Shown in pieces: positions 54,342 through 63,501 of a DNA stretch of 64,000 bases. The stretch is taken from assembly GCF_902706095.1 (NCBI RefSeq), contig NZ_CACSJP010000003.1:535050-599049 (forward strand). The letters run 5' to 3'. The notes beneath the pieces were generated by a model. That model did not search any database. It was not told where the DNA came from and saw nothing but the letters and a program-made list of their open reading frames with translations. The first letter of the stretch is position 1, and each line of letters begins with the position of its first letter. The DNA is from Rhizobium sp. 18065. Lineage in GTDB: Bacteria > Pseudomonadota > Alphaproteobacteria > Rhizobiales > Rhizobiaceae. A program made the position numbers and the translations under genes.

Positions 54342-55733
54342 ATGAAAGAGATCACGTGCAAACTTCTCGTCATCGGCGCAGGACCTGGCGGCTATACCTG
54401 CGCCATCCGTGCAGGGCAGTTGGGGGTCGACACGGTCATTGTCGAGGCCGAAAGGGCCGGTGGTACCTGCCTCAACATTGGCTGCATCCCGTCCAAGGCA
54501 CTGATCCACGCTGCCGAGGAATATGACAATGTTTGCCACATGGTTGGGCTCAAGAATCCGCTCGGCATCAGCATTGAAAGTCCAAAGCTTGATTTCGCCA
54601 GGACGGTCGGCTGGAAGGATGGCATCGTTGCCCGCCTGAACAGTGGCGTGCTGGCTCTCCTGGCAAAGGCCAGGGTCAAGATCGTGCATGGCAGGGCGAG
54701 TTTCCGTGATGGAAAGACGGTCGAGGTCGAGACGGAAACCGGTATCCAGACCATCCGCGCGCAAGCGGTGGTGATTGCAACCGGCTCCGAGCCGGTTGAA
54801 TTGCCGGGGCTTGCCTTCGGCGGATCGGTCATGTCCTCGACAGAGGCGCTGTCGCTTGCGACCGTTCCCGGCAATCTCGTCGTCGTCGGCGCTGGCTATA
54901 TCGGTATGGAGCTCGGAACGGCATTCGCCAAGATGGGCTCGAAAGTGACTTTCATCGAGGCAAAGGCGCAGATCCTGCCGCAATATGATGCCGATCTGGT
55001 CGCGCCGGTTGCCAGGCGACTGACGACGCTGGGTGTGCGGGTATTGACCAGCGCCAGGGCTAAGGGTCTGTCGGATGAAGGGCTCGTGATCGAGGATGCC
55101 GCAGGATCGGAGCAGCGCCTTGCTGCCGACAAGGTCCTTGTTGCTGTCGGTCGCCGGCCTCGCACCAAAGGTCTGGGGCTGGCCGAACTTGATCTTGATC
55201 GTGTCGGCCCGTTCCTGCGCATCGACGAGCATTGCCGGACATCGATGCGTGGCGTCTATGCCATTGGCGATTTGACTGGCGAACCCATGCTTGCACACCG
55301 CGCGATGGCACAGGGTGAACTGGTGGCGGAGATCGTCGCCGGGAAAGGGCGCTCGTGGGACAAGCGCTGCATTGCTGCGGTCTGCTTCACCGATCCGGAG
55401 ATCGTTGCTGTCGGGCTTTCGCCGGACGAGGCGCGCGCACAAGGATATGACATCCGCGTCGGGCAGTTTCCGTTCAGCGCCAATGGTCGGGCCATGACAG
55501 TGAGTCGCGATGATGGCTTCGTCCGCGTGGTGGCGCGCGCCGATAGCAATCTTATTCTTGGCGTACAGGCTGTCGGCATTGCTGTCTCGGAACTGTCGGC
55601 CGCATTCTCATTGGCGATCGAAATGGGCGCGCGGCTCGAGGACATTGCAGCGACGATCCATGCACATCCGACGCGCAGCGAAGGCTTCCAGGAAGCCGCA
55701 ATGAAGGCGCTCGGCCATGCGCTCCACATTTGA
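54342..55733 (+). CDS. lpdA: Dihydrolipoyl dehydrogenase (E3)
   Basis: FAD disulfide oxidoreductase of 463 residues that reoxidises E2-bound dihydrolipoamide with NAD+. FAD site VIGAGPGGYTCAIRAGQLG; redox disulfide in GTCLNIGCIPSKA; NAD site VVVGAGYIGMELG; second FAD block VYAIGDLTGEPMLAHRAM; acid/base pair in HAHPTRSEGFQEA. It starts 3 bases after the E2 stop and is the operon-dedicated E3 (LpdV-like). Confidence 0.96.
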   Translation: MKEITCKLLVIGAGPGGYTCAIRAGQLGVDTVIVEAERAGGTCLNIGCIPSKALIHAAEEYDNVCHMVGLKNPLGISIESPKLDFARTVGWKDGIVARLNSGVLALLAKARVKIVHGRASFRDGKTVEVETETGIQTIRAQAVVIATGSEPVELPGLAFGGSVMSSTEALSLATVPGNLVVVGAGYIGMELGTAFAKMGSKVTFIEAKAQILPQYDADLVAPVARRLTTLGVRVLTSARAKGLSDEGLVIEDAAGSEQRLAADKVLVAVGRRPRTKGLGLAELDLDRVGPFLRIDEHCRTSMRGVYAIGDLTGEPMLAHRAMAQGELVAEIVAGKGRSWDKRCIAAVCFTDPEIVAVGLSPDEARAQGYDIRVGQFPFSANGRAMTVSRDDGFVRVVARADSNLILGVQAVGIAVSELSAAFSLAIEMGARLEDIAATIHAHPTRSEGFQEAAMKALGHALHI

Positions 55734-55814
55734 CAGTGTCACATTCAATTCAAAGCCCGACACAACCTGATCGAAGTGCCGGTCTGCCGGACCATAGTGA
55801 GGAGCATGACGGAC

Positions 55815-56711
55815 ATGACAAACATAGCATTTATCGGTCTGGGTCACATGGGTGGCCCGATGGCGGCCAATCTGGTCAAAAAGGGGTTTTCGGTCAGAGG
55901 CTTTGATCTGTCGCCAGCACTTGTCAGCGAGGCGCAAGGTGCCGGTGTCATCCCCTGCACATCGCTGGCCGAAGCGGTTGACGGTGCAGAGGTGGTAATC
56001 ACCATGTTGCCTGCCGGCAAACATGTGCTTTTTGTCTGGCAGGAACTGGTAACCGCCGTGCCGGCCGGTACTGTGCTGATCGATTGCTCGACAATCGACA
56101 TCGATAGCGCGCGCAAGGCCCATGCCCTGGCGGCTGATGCCGAATGCCCATCGTTGGATGCGCCGGTCTCCGGTGGAACGGGTGGCGCTGCTACGGGCAC
56201 GCTGACCTTCATGGTCGGAGGAGATCCCGAAGTGTTTTCGACGGCCCAGCCCATCTTCGAGGCGATGGGCAAGCGCATCATTCTCTGCGGCGGTGCGAGT
56301 TCGGGGCAGGCCGCCAAGATCTGCAACAACATGATCCTTGGCATCAGCATGATTGCTGTCTGCGAAGCATTTGTGCTCGGCGAAAAACTCGGACTTTCGC
56401 ATCAGTCGCTCTTTGATGTCGCGTCGGTGTCTTCAGGGCAATGCTGGTCGCTGACCACCTATTGCCCCGTGCCCGGCCCCGTGCCGACATCACCCGCCAA
56501 TGCCGACTATAATCCCGGATTTGCCGCCGCCTTGATGCTGAAGGATCTGAAGCTCTCGCAGGCAGCGGCGCAGGCGACAGGTGCGATGACACCGCTTGGC
56601 GCCAGGGCGTCTGAGCTCTACGATCTGTTCAACCAGCGTGGCGACGGAGAGCGGGATTTCTCCGGCATCATCAGCCTGCTGCGCGATCAATCGGGTGAGG
56701 CATCCGGGTGA
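55815..56711 (+). CDS. mmsB: 3-hydroxyisobutyrate dehydrogenase
   Basis: NAD-dependent beta-hydroxyacid dehydrogenase of 298 residues, oxidising 3-hydroxyisobutyrate to methylmalonate semialdehyde in valine breakdown. Dinucleotide site IGLGHMGGPMAANLV; substrate block DAPVSGGTGGAATGTLTFMVGG; catalytic Lys in GQAAKICNNMILG. GGAG lies 10 bases before ATG 55815; ATG 55806 is too close to it. 81 bases after lpdA, same direction. The paired semialdehyde dehydrogenase (mmsA) is absent here. Confidence 0.93.
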   Translation: MTNIAFIGLGHMGGPMAANLVKKGFSVRGFDLSPALVSEAQGAGVIPCTSLAEAVDGAEVVITMLPAGKHVLFVWQELVTAVPAGTVLIDCSTIDIDSARKAHALAADAECPSLDAPVSGGTGGAATGTLTFMVGGDPEVFSTAQPIFEAMGKRIILCGGASSGQAAKICNNMILGISMIAVCEAFVLGEKLGLSHQSLFDVASVSSGQCWSLTTYCPVPGPVPTSPANADYNPGFAAALMLKDLKLSQAAAQATGAMTPLGARASELYDLFNQRGDGERDFSGIISLLRDQSGEASG

Positions 56712-56801
56712 ATAACTTTCGGCGAGGTGAGGGAGACTGAGGCAGCCCCCGGAAACCGATGGTTCTCCGTCGTTACGAGCCGCATTGCCGCGCCAAGTCG
56801 C

Positions 56802-58145
56802 CTAAGCGCCTTCTCCTGGTTCGTTCTGGTCGAGAACGTGGGTGAGGCTCAGAGCCGCCAGCGTGCAGATCGCACCGGAAATCAGGTAGCCGCCAATGAA
56901 GATGATGCCGAAATTGGTGGCGAGGCCAAGTGCCACCAATGGCGCGAAAGCTGCGCCGACAAGCCAGGCCAGATCCGATGTCAACGCCGCACCGGTATAG
57001 CGATAATACTGCGTGAAGCGGGATGAAACCGCGCCCGACGCCTGGCCGAACGTGAGGCCGAGGATGGCAAAGCCGATCAGGATGAAAGCGTCCTGCCCCT
57101 TGCCACCGGCATCCAGCAGAAATGGTGCCGAAAAGCTGAAGACCGCGATCAGGCTCGCACCGATCATCAATTGCCGACGCCGGCCGATGCGATCGGCGAT
57201 CACACCGGACAGGACGATGCCGATCGTGCAGACGGCGGCACCTGCAACCTGCACCAGAAGGAACTCGGCCGCCGACTGGCCACCGTTCAGGATCACCCAG
57301 CTCAGCGGGAAGATCGTCACCAGATGGAACATGGCAAAGCTTGCCAGAGGCGCAAAGGCTCCGATCACGACATCATGACCATGTTTGCTCAGCATCTCGA
57401 AAACAGGACGAGCCTGGAGTTCCTGTGCCGCCATCGCCGCTCCGAACTCTTTGCTGGCCACGATGCGAAGGCGGGCAAACAGCGCAACGACATTGATCGC
57501 AAAGGCGACGAAGAAGGGATAGCGCCAGCCCCATTCGAGGAAGTCGGCTTCCGAAAGATTGGTGATCAGGTAGAAAAACAGGATGCTGGCAATGGCAAAG
57601 CCGATCGGCGCCCCGAGTTGCGGGATCATCGCATACCAGCCGCGGTGCTTGGGTGGCGCATTGAGGTTCAGAAGAGATGCCAGCCCATCCCAGGCACCTC
57701 CCAGCGCAAATCCCTGCCCCAGCCGGAACAGGGCCAGAAGTGCCACGGCCCAGTAACCTATCGTCGCATAGCCCGGCAGGAAGGCGATCGATGCGGTTGA
57801 ACCGCCGAGAAGCACAAGGGCGATCGTCAGTTTTGTTCCGCGCCCATAATTGCGGTCGATCCACATGAAGGCGAATGAGCCGACGGGACGAGCCAGGAAG
57901 GCGAGCGGGAATATTGCGAATGACATCAAGGTCGCGGCGACGGGACTTGAAGCGAACGGAAATATCAGCTTGGGAAATACCAGGATGGAGCCGAGGCCGT
58001 AGACGAAAAAGTCGAAGAATTCCGACATGCGGCCGATCACGACGCCGATGGCGATATTGCCGGGCGACAGCGGCTTGTCGTCGTGATGCATGCGGCGCGC
58101 GTCCTGCTCAAGGCCAGATGACGTGGGGTTGACGACCGTGCTCAT
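56802..58145 (-). CDS. MFS transporter, metabolite:H+ symporter (MHS) type
   Basis: 447 residues, 12 predicted helices. The N-terminal segment (GRMSEFFDFFVYGLGSILVFPKLIFP) and RPVGSFAFMWIDRNYGRGTKL are hallmarks of MHS symporters such as ShiA/ProP relatives. ATG 58145 follows GGGAGGT; an upstream ATG at 58193 has no such site. It is convergent with mmsB and divergent from cyoA. Substrate unknown; an organic acid is plausible. Confidence 0.88.
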   Translation of the reverse strand: MSTVVNPTSSGLEQDARRMHHDDKPLSPGNIAIGVVIGRMSEFFDFFVYGLGSILVFPKLIFPFASSPVAATLMSFAIFPLAFLARPVGSFAFMWIDRNYGRGTKLTIALVLLGGSTASIAFLPGYATIGYWAVALLALFRLGQGFALGGAWDGLASLLNLNAPPKHRGWYAMIPQLGAPIGFAIASILFFYLITNLSEADFLEWGWRYPFFVAFAINVVALFARLRIVASKEFGAAMAAQELQARPVFEMLSKHGHDVVIGAFAPLASFAMFHLVTIFPLSWVILNGGQSAAEFLLVQVAGAAVCTIGIVLSGVIADRIGRRRQLMIGASLIAVFSFSAPFLLDAGGKGQDAFILIGFAILGLTFGQASGAVSSRFTQYYRYTGAALTSDLAWLVGAAFAPLVALGLATNFGIIFIGGYLISGAICTLAALSLTHVLDQNEPGEGA

Positions 58146-58453
58146 GACTACCTCCCGGCGATGTGCGCTCTCCTGCAAATGTTGATCAATCAACGGGCAA
58201 GATCAAGCAAGCGCAGAAAAAAACCTGCAAACCATCGAATCGATATCTCCGCCAATCGAGCTTTCTTCTGCCGTGGATTGGCAAATTGCGCCCAATTGGC
58301 AATAATCAATTCAGCTTTGTAGGTTTCAGCCTTTATCGCTTCCATCGAAATCCTGCACTGCGACATTATGCTGCGCTGCGACGAACGGCCCCATTCCCTT
58401 TGACGCCGTTCCGCGATTATTGCCAACTAGACAAAACGCAAGTTGAGCTCGAA
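58146..58453. promoter_or_regulatory. Divergent promoter region of MFS gene and cyoABCD, with repeats
   Basis: 308 bases without a gene. TTGGCAATAATC (58296-58307) has an exact inverted copy GATTATTGCCAA (58415-58426); another ATTGGCAA is at 58277-58284. GTTGAT-CA-ATCAAC lies at 58181-58194. The spaced inverted repeats could allow looping by a regulator of the oxidase operon. No clear -35/-10 pair was assigned. Confidence 0.5.
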
Positions 58454-59662
58454 ATGCACAGTCACCTTAAGATCGCCGGACGATTGATTGTTTTCCTGTC
58501 CATGGCTCTGGCACTGGCCGGATGCAACATGGTGGTCATGTCGCCCTCGGGTGATATCGCCGCACAGCAAAGGGATCTGATCGTCATATCGACCATCCTG
58601 ATGCTGATCATCATCGTGCCGGTGCTGTGCCTGACGCTGTATTTTGCCTGGCACTACCGTCAGTCCAACACGACCGCCAAGTATGACCCGGAATGGCATC
58701 ACTCGACAGGTCTCGAGGTGATCATCTGGTCGGCGCCGCTGGCAATCATCATCGCGCTGGGCGCCGTGACCTGGATCAGCACCCACAAGCTCGATCCGTA
58801 TAGGCCGCTCGACCGCCTGGATGCAGAGCGCTCGATACCGGCAGATACCAAGCCTTTGACTGTCGAAGTCGTCGCACTGGATTGGAAATGGCTGTTTTTC
58901 TATCCCGATTACGGGATTGCCACCGTCAACGAGATGGCGGCGCCCGTGGATGTGCCGATCAACTTCAAGATCACAGCGTCGTCCGTGATGAACTCCTTCT
59001 ATGTCCCGGCACTTGCCGGCATGATTTATGCCATGCCGGGCATGCAGACCAGATTGCACGCGGTGATGAACAAGACCGGCGATTATGAGGGCCTTTCATC
59101 GAATTATAGCGGTGACGGCTTTTCCCATATGCGCTTCAAGTTCCGTGGCCTGGACCAGGCGGGTTTCGATGACTGGGTGGCCCGGGTCAAGCAGAACGGC
59201 ACCATGCTCAATCGCGACACCTACCTGAAGCTCGAAAAGCCGAGCGTTAAGGATCCGGTCCGCTTCTTTGCAAGCGTCGAGGACGGGCTCTACCAGGCGG
59301 TGCTCAACATGTGTGTGCGCCCAGGTCAGATGTGCATGAACGAGATGATGCATATCGACATGATGGGCGGTGCCGGTGTGGAAAGCCATGACAACCGGGC
59401 CAAGCTCGAACATGACAACCGCCATGCAGGACAGTCCGGCCATGAGGGCGAGGCGGCGCCCGGTGCGACTTTCCCGGCAACCGGAAATCCGTCGCGCAGC
59501 GAAGAGCCGGCCGAAGGCATCGATGAACAGCCGGAAGAGCCGCAGGCGATGGATCACGACATGCAGCACATGCATCAAGGCCACGCCGCACCTGCAGGCC
59601 CCGATGCCGAAGACGGCCCGGCGCCTGCGCAGTTGAACAACAGTGGCTCAACGAACCCCTGA
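58454..59662 (+). CDS. cyoA: Quinol oxidase subunit II (CyoA) with long Met/His-rich tail
   Basis: Subunit II of the cytochrome bo3-type ubiquinol oxidase, 402 residues. Lipoprotein signal [24 protein letters not shown] (lipid Cys 24), two membrane helices, then a cupredoxin domain ([46 protein letters not shown]) lacking CuA cysteines, as expected for a quinol oxidase. About 100 residues beyond the usual end (E. coli CyoA is 315) are rich in Met, His, Asp, Glu and Pro ([26 protein letters not shown]), a composition suited to metal binding. The upstream open frame to 58163 is non-coding in character. Confidence 0.93.
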   Translation: MHSHLKIAGRLIVFLSMALALAGCNMVVMSPSGDIAAQQRDLIVISTILMLIIIVPVLCLTLYFAWHYRQSNTTAKYDPEWHHSTGLEVIIWSAPLAIIIALGAVTWISTHKLDPYRPLDRLDAERSIPADTKPLTVEVVALDWKWLFFYPDYGIATVNEMAAPVDVPINFKITASSVMNSFYVPALAGMIYAMPGMQTRLHAVMNKTGDYEGLSSNYSGDGFSHMRFKFRGLDQAGFDDWVARVKQNGTMLNRDTYLKLEKPSVKDPVRFFASVEDGLYQAVLNMCVRPGQMCMNEMMHIDMMGGAGVESHDNRAKLEHDNRHAGQSGHEGEAAPGATFPATGNPSRSEEPAEGIDEQPEEPQAMDHDMQHMHQGHAAPAGPDAEDGPAPAQLNNSGSTNP

Positions 59663-59693
59663 CGTTGCATTTCAAGAGAATTTGGACAGTGCT

Positions 59694-61697
59694 ATGTTCG
59701 ATAATACCAGTCTGACACAATTCATCTTCGGGCGGCTCTCATGGGAGGCCATTCCCTACCACGAGCCGATCCTCCTGGTGACCTTCGCCGTTGTTGCTCT
59801 TGGGGGGCTCGCGGTCTTTGCGCTGATCACCAAATACAAGCTCTGGGGTTATCTCTGGCACGAATGGTTCACCAGCGTCGATCACAAGAAGATCGGCATC
59901 ATGTATGTGATCCTGGCGCTGATCATGCTGATGCGCGGCTTTGCCGATGCGATCATGATGCGCATCCAGCAGGCCATCGCCTTCAATGGCAATGAGGGCT
60001 ATCTCAATCCGCATCACTACGACCAGATCTTCACCGCCCACGGTGTGATCATGATCTTTTTCATGGCCATGCCGTTCGTCACCGGCCTGATGAACTATGT
60101 CGTGCCGCTGCAGATCGGCGCGCGTGACGTGTCCTTCCCGTTCCTCAACAATTTTTCGTTCTGGATGACGACGGCCGGTGCCGTCATCATCATGATGTCG
60201 TTGTTTGTCGGAGAATTTGCCCGCACCGGCTGGCTCGCCTATCCGCCGCTGTCCGGTGCCGACTACAGCCCGGGGGTTGGCGTCGATTATTATATCTGGG
60301 GCTTGCAGGTCGCAGGCGTCGGTACGACGCTGTCCGGCATCAACCTGATCGCGACGATCGTCAAGATGCGGGCGCCGGGCATGACCTTCATGAAAATGCC
60401 TGTGTTCACCTGGACATCGCTCTGCACCAACATCCTGATCGTCGCCACCTTCCCGATCCTGACCGCGACGCTGGCGCTTCTCTCCCTCGATCGCTACGCC
60501 GGAACGAATTTCTTCACCAATGACCTTGGTGGCAACCCGATGATGTATATCAATCTCATCTGGATCTGGGGTCATCCGGAGGTCTATATCCTGATCCTGC
60601 CGGCCTTCGGCATTTTTTCCGAAGTCGTTGCCACCTTCAGCAGCAAGCGCCTGTTCGGCTATGCCTCCATGGTCTACGCAACCTGCGTGATCATGATCCT
60701 CTCCTATCTGGTCTGGCTGCACCACTTCTTCACCATGGGGTCTGGGGCATCGGTCAACGCCTTCTTCGGCATCACCACGATGATCATCTCGATCCCCACC
60801 GGCGCGAAGATGTTCAACTGGCTCTTCACCATGTACCGCGGCCGGATCCGCTACGAGGTGCCGATGTTGTGGACCATCGGTTTCATGGTGACCTTTGTCA
60901 TCGGCGGCATGACCGGCGTCATGCTGGCGATCCCGCCGGCGGACTTTGTCCTGCACAATTCGCTGTTCCTCATCGCCCACTTCCACAATGTCATCATCGG
61001 GGGTGTCGTCTTCGGACTGATGGCTGGCGTCGTCTACTGGTGGCCGAAGGCCTTCGGCTACAAGCTCGATCCGTTCTGGGGCAAGATGAGTTTCTGGTTC
61101 TGGCAGATCGGCTTCCTCTTCGCCTTCATGCCGCTCTATGTATTGGGCCTGATGGGCGTGACGCGCCGCGTCTCGCAGTTCGAGGACCCGTCCTTGCAGA
61201 TCTGGTTCATCATCGCCGCTTTCGGCGCCTTCCTGATCGCGCTCGGCATTGCCTCCTTTGTCGTCCAGATCGTCGTCAGCTATCTCAGGCGCGACCAGTT
61301 GCGCGAGACCAGTGGCGACGCCTGGAATGGACGAACGCTGGAATGGTCGACGTCTTCGCCACCGCCGGACTACAACTTCGCCTTCACGCCGGTCGTGCAC
61401 GATCATGACAGCTGGTACGACATGAAGAACCGAGGCTACGAGCGTCCGCTTGGCGGCTTCAAGCCGATCCACATGCCGAAGAATACCGGAACCGGCGTCA
61501 TCCTGTCGGGTCTGAGCGTCGTGCTTGCCTTCGCACTGATCTGGTACATCTGGTGGCTGGCGATCGTGGGCGTCGTGGCCCTGATCGCCGTCGCAATCGG
61601 GCACACATTCAACTACAAGCGGGATTTTTACATTCCCGCCGAGACGGTGACCGCAACCGAGGATGCGCGTTCACAACTGCTGGCGGAGCGGACCTGA
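59694..61697 (+). CDS. cyoB: Quinol oxidase subunit I (CyoB)
   Basis: Heme-copper oxidase catalytic subunit of 667 residues (E. coli 663), about 15 helices. Heme-a/b low-spin His in the FTAHGVIM segment, CuB/Tyr site in [14 protein letters not shown], the His pair in [12 protein letters not shown], and [11 protein letters not shown] holding the two C-terminal heme ligands. ATG 59694 gives [25 protein letters not shown], like other CyoB starts. Oxidises ubiquinol and reduces O2 while pumping protons. Confidence 0.97.
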   Translation: MFDNTSLTQFIFGRLSWEAIPYHEPILLVTFAVVALGGLAVFALITKYKLWGYLWHEWFTSVDHKKIGIMYVILALIMLMRGFADAIMMRIQQAIAFNGNEGYLNPHHYDQIFTAHGVIMIFFMAMPFVTGLMNYVVPLQIGARDVSFPFLNNFSFWMTTAGAVIIMMSLFVGEFARTGWLAYPPLSGADYSPGVGVDYYIWGLQVAGVGTTLSGINLIATIVKMRAPGMTFMKMPVFTWTSLCTNILIVATFPILTATLALLSLDRYAGTNFFTNDLGGNPMMYINLIWIWGHPEVYILILPAFGIFSEVVATFSSKRLFGYASMVYATCVIMILSYLVWLHHFFTMGSGASVNAFFGITTMIISIPTGAKMFNWLFTMYRGRIRYEVPMLWTIGFMVTFVIGGMTGVMLAIPPADFVLHNSLFLIAHFHNVIIGGVVFGLMAGVVYWWPKAFGYKLDPFWGKMSFWFWQIGFLFAFMPLYVLGLMGVTRRVSQFEDPSLQIWFIIAAFGAFLIALGIASFVVQIVVSYLRRDQLRETSGDAWNGRTLEWSTSSPPPDYNFAFTPVVHDHDSWYDMKNRGYERPLGGFKPIHMPKNTGTGVILSGLSVVLAFALIWYIWWLAIVGVVALIAVAIGHTFNYKRDFYIPAETVTATEDARSQLLAERT

Positions 61698-61698
61698 G

Positions 61699-62322
61699 AT
61701 GAGCGAAAAGACACACGCAGGCGAATGGAACGAGAACCAGTTCTATCTCGAGGAAGATCACCATCCGGAAGGCAGCACCATGCTGGGTTTCTGGCTTTAT
61801 CTGATGAGTGACTGCCTGATCTTTGCGGTCCTGTTTGCCACCCACGCCGTGCTCGGGCGCAATTATGCGGCCGGCCCGTCGCCGGCCGACCTGTTCGATC
61901 TGCCGCTTGTGGCGATCAATACGGCGATGCTGCTGCTGTCGTCGATCACCTATGGCTTCGCGATGCTGCAGATGGAGCGCAATGCCAGGATGGAGACGAT
62001 CTTCTGGCTCGGTGTGACAGGTCTCTTCGGTCTGACCTTCCTCGGGCTGGAACTCTACGAATTCTACCACCTGATCCAGGAAGGGGCGGGACCTGGTCGC
62101 AGTGCCTTCCTGTCGTCATTCTTCACATTGGTCGGCACGCATGGCCTGCATGTCACCTTCGGCATCATCTGGCTGGTGACCATGATGGTCCAGGTCAAGA
62201 TGCACGGCCTGATCCCGGAAAATCGCCGTCGCCTGATGTGCCTGTCGATGTTCTGGCATTTTCTCGACGTCATCTGGATCGGCGTCTTCTCCTTCGTCTA
62301 TCTGATGGGAGTGCTCGGATGA
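61699..62322 (+). CDS. cyoC: Quinol oxidase subunit III (CyoC)
   Basis: Five-helix subunit III of 207 residues: TMLGFWLYLMSDCLIFAVLFATH, FLTLVGTHGLH-like segment (FFTLVGTHGLHVTFG) and MCLSMFWHFLDVIWIGVFSFVYLMG are diagnostic. ATG 61699 begins 1 base after the cyoB stop; its stop overlaps the cyoD start (ATGA). Confidence 0.96.
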   Translation: MSEKTHAGEWNENQFYLEEDHHPEGSTMLGFWLYLMSDCLIFAVLFATHAVLGRNYAAGPSPADLFDLPLVAINTAMLLLSSITYGFAMLQMERNARMETIFWLGVTGLFGLTFLGLELYEFYHLIQEGAGPGRSAFLSSFFTLVGTHGLHVTFGIIWLVTMMVQVKMHGLIPENRRRLMCLSMFWHFLDVIWIGVFSFVYLMGVLG

Positions 62323-62726
62323 GCCCACAGCCAAAAGTCCCGGCGCAGGAAGATGCCGCCAACACCCATCATGGCCATAGCCATGGCCATGACGCAGGCC
62401 ATGGCACGCTGAAAGGCTATGTTATCGGCTTTGTCCTATCCGTCATCCTGACCGCCATTCCGTTCTGGCTGGTCATGGCCGACGTGTTCGACAGCAAGGC
62501 ATTGACCGGTTTTCTGGTGATGGCGCTCTGTGTCGTGCAGATCGTCGTGCACATGGTCTATTTCCTGCACATGAACCCGCGCTCCGAAGGTGGCTGGACG
62601 ATGATGGCGTTGATCTTCACGCTGATCATCGTCGGCATCGCGCTCTCCGGTTCGTTGTGGGTCATGCATCACCTGAATACCAACATGATGCCGATGACGC
62701 ATGAGATGATGAAGAATATGCCCTGA
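62319..62726 (+). CDS. cyoD: Quinol oxidase subunit IV (CyoD) with His-rich N-terminus
   Basis: 135 residues, three membrane helices (GYVIGFVLSVILTAIPFWLV; VMALCVVQIVVHMVYFLHM; MMALIFTLIIVGIALSGSLWVM). The N-terminal 35 residues carry THHGHSHGHDAGHG, absent from E. coli CyoD (109 residues). ATG overlaps the cyoC stop by 4 bases. Assists assembly of the oxidase. Confidence 0.95.
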   Translation: MSPQPKVPAQEDAANTHHGHSHGHDAGHGTLKGYVIGFVLSVILTAIPFWLVMADVFDSKALTGFLVMALCVVQIVVHMVYFLHMNPRSEGGWTMMALIFTLIIVGIALSGSLWVMHHLNTNMMPMTHEMMKNMP

Positions 62727-62733
62727 CGGACGA

Positions 62734-63501
62734 ATGCACGGATTGGCAGGGATGGCGATGGACAGTGACCCGGTCGACGATGATGCAAAGCCGGCGCACA
62801 CAGGCTCCGGAGCGATCTTTACCGCTGGCATGCTGTTTCTGGTCATTGTTTTCGTCGCCCTCGGCAGCTGGCAGGTACAGCGTCTGTTCTGGAAGCTCGA
62901 CCTGATCGCCCGCATCGAGGCCCGCATTCATGCGCAACCTGTGGCCGTGCCGGCTCCGTCACAGTGGAGCAGCATCAATCAGGACAAGGACGAATACCGT
63001 CGCGTGACGGCTACCGGCGTATTTCTCCACGACCGACAGGTTCTGGTGCAGGCCGTCACAGAACTTGGCGCCGGCTTCTGGGTGGTGACGCCGATGAACC
63101 TGCCCGATGGCGCAACCATCCTGATCAATCGTGGCTTCGTGCCGCCTGATCACCGCGATGCCGTGCTGCATTCGGTCGATCAGCCATCTCCTATCGTGAG
63201 CGTGATGGGACTTATGCGCATGCCGGAGCCGGGCGGCGCCTTCCTGCGCAGCAATGACCCGGCAAGCGGCCGTTGGTATTCGCGCGATGTGACGGCAATC
63301 GCGACGGCCGAGGGCCTGGACAGAGTTGCTCCCTTTTTCCTCGACGCCGATGCAACGGCCAATCCGGGCGGGTTTCCCATCGGTGGAATGACCGTCGTCA
63401 GCTTCAGGAACAGTCATCTGGTCTATGCGCTCACCTGGTATCTGCTGGCGATCATGAGCGGCGTCGGGCTCTATGTCGTGCGTCGCCAGCGAACGGTTTG
63501 A
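62734..63501 (+). CDS. SURF1-family oxidase assembly protein
   Basis: 255 residues with one helix at each end (IFTAGMLFLVIVFVALGSWQVQRL and LVYALTWYLLAIMSGVGLYVV) and a large periplasmic domain between, the SURF1/Shy1 layout. SURF1 proteins help insert heme into heme-copper oxidases. It lies 7 bases after cyoD, as in other alphaproteobacterial cyo operons. ATG 62734 or 62752 could start it. Confidence 0.93.
   Translation: MHGLAGMAMDSDPVDDDAKPAHTGSGAIFTAGMLFLVIVFVALGSWQVQRLFWKLDLIARIEARIHAQPVAVPAPSQWSSINQDKDEYRRVTATGVFLHDRQVLVQAVTELGAGFWVVTPMNLPDGATILINRGFVPPDHRDAVLHSVDQPSPIVSVMGLMRMPEPGGAFLRSNDPASGRWYSRDVTAIATAEGLDRVAPFFLDADATANPGGFPIGGMTVVSFRNSHLVYALTWYLLAIMSGVGLYVVRRQRTV

Noticed and set aside
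54042..55442. 466-codon minus-strand open frame opposite E2/E3 genes
   Set aside because: Antisense to clear lpdA motifs; composition unlike a protein.
58181..58194. FNR/FixK-like box (GTTGAT-CA-ATCAAC) before cyoA
   Set aside because: FNR-type sites need a 4-base spacer (TTGAT-N4-ATCAA); here it is 2, so it is listed only as an inverted repeat.
59739..61604. 621-codon minus-strand open frame opposite cyoB
   Set aside because: Its product is an extremely His/Asp/Arg-rich string with no domain; it mirrors the codon structure of cyoB, whose motifs are intact.
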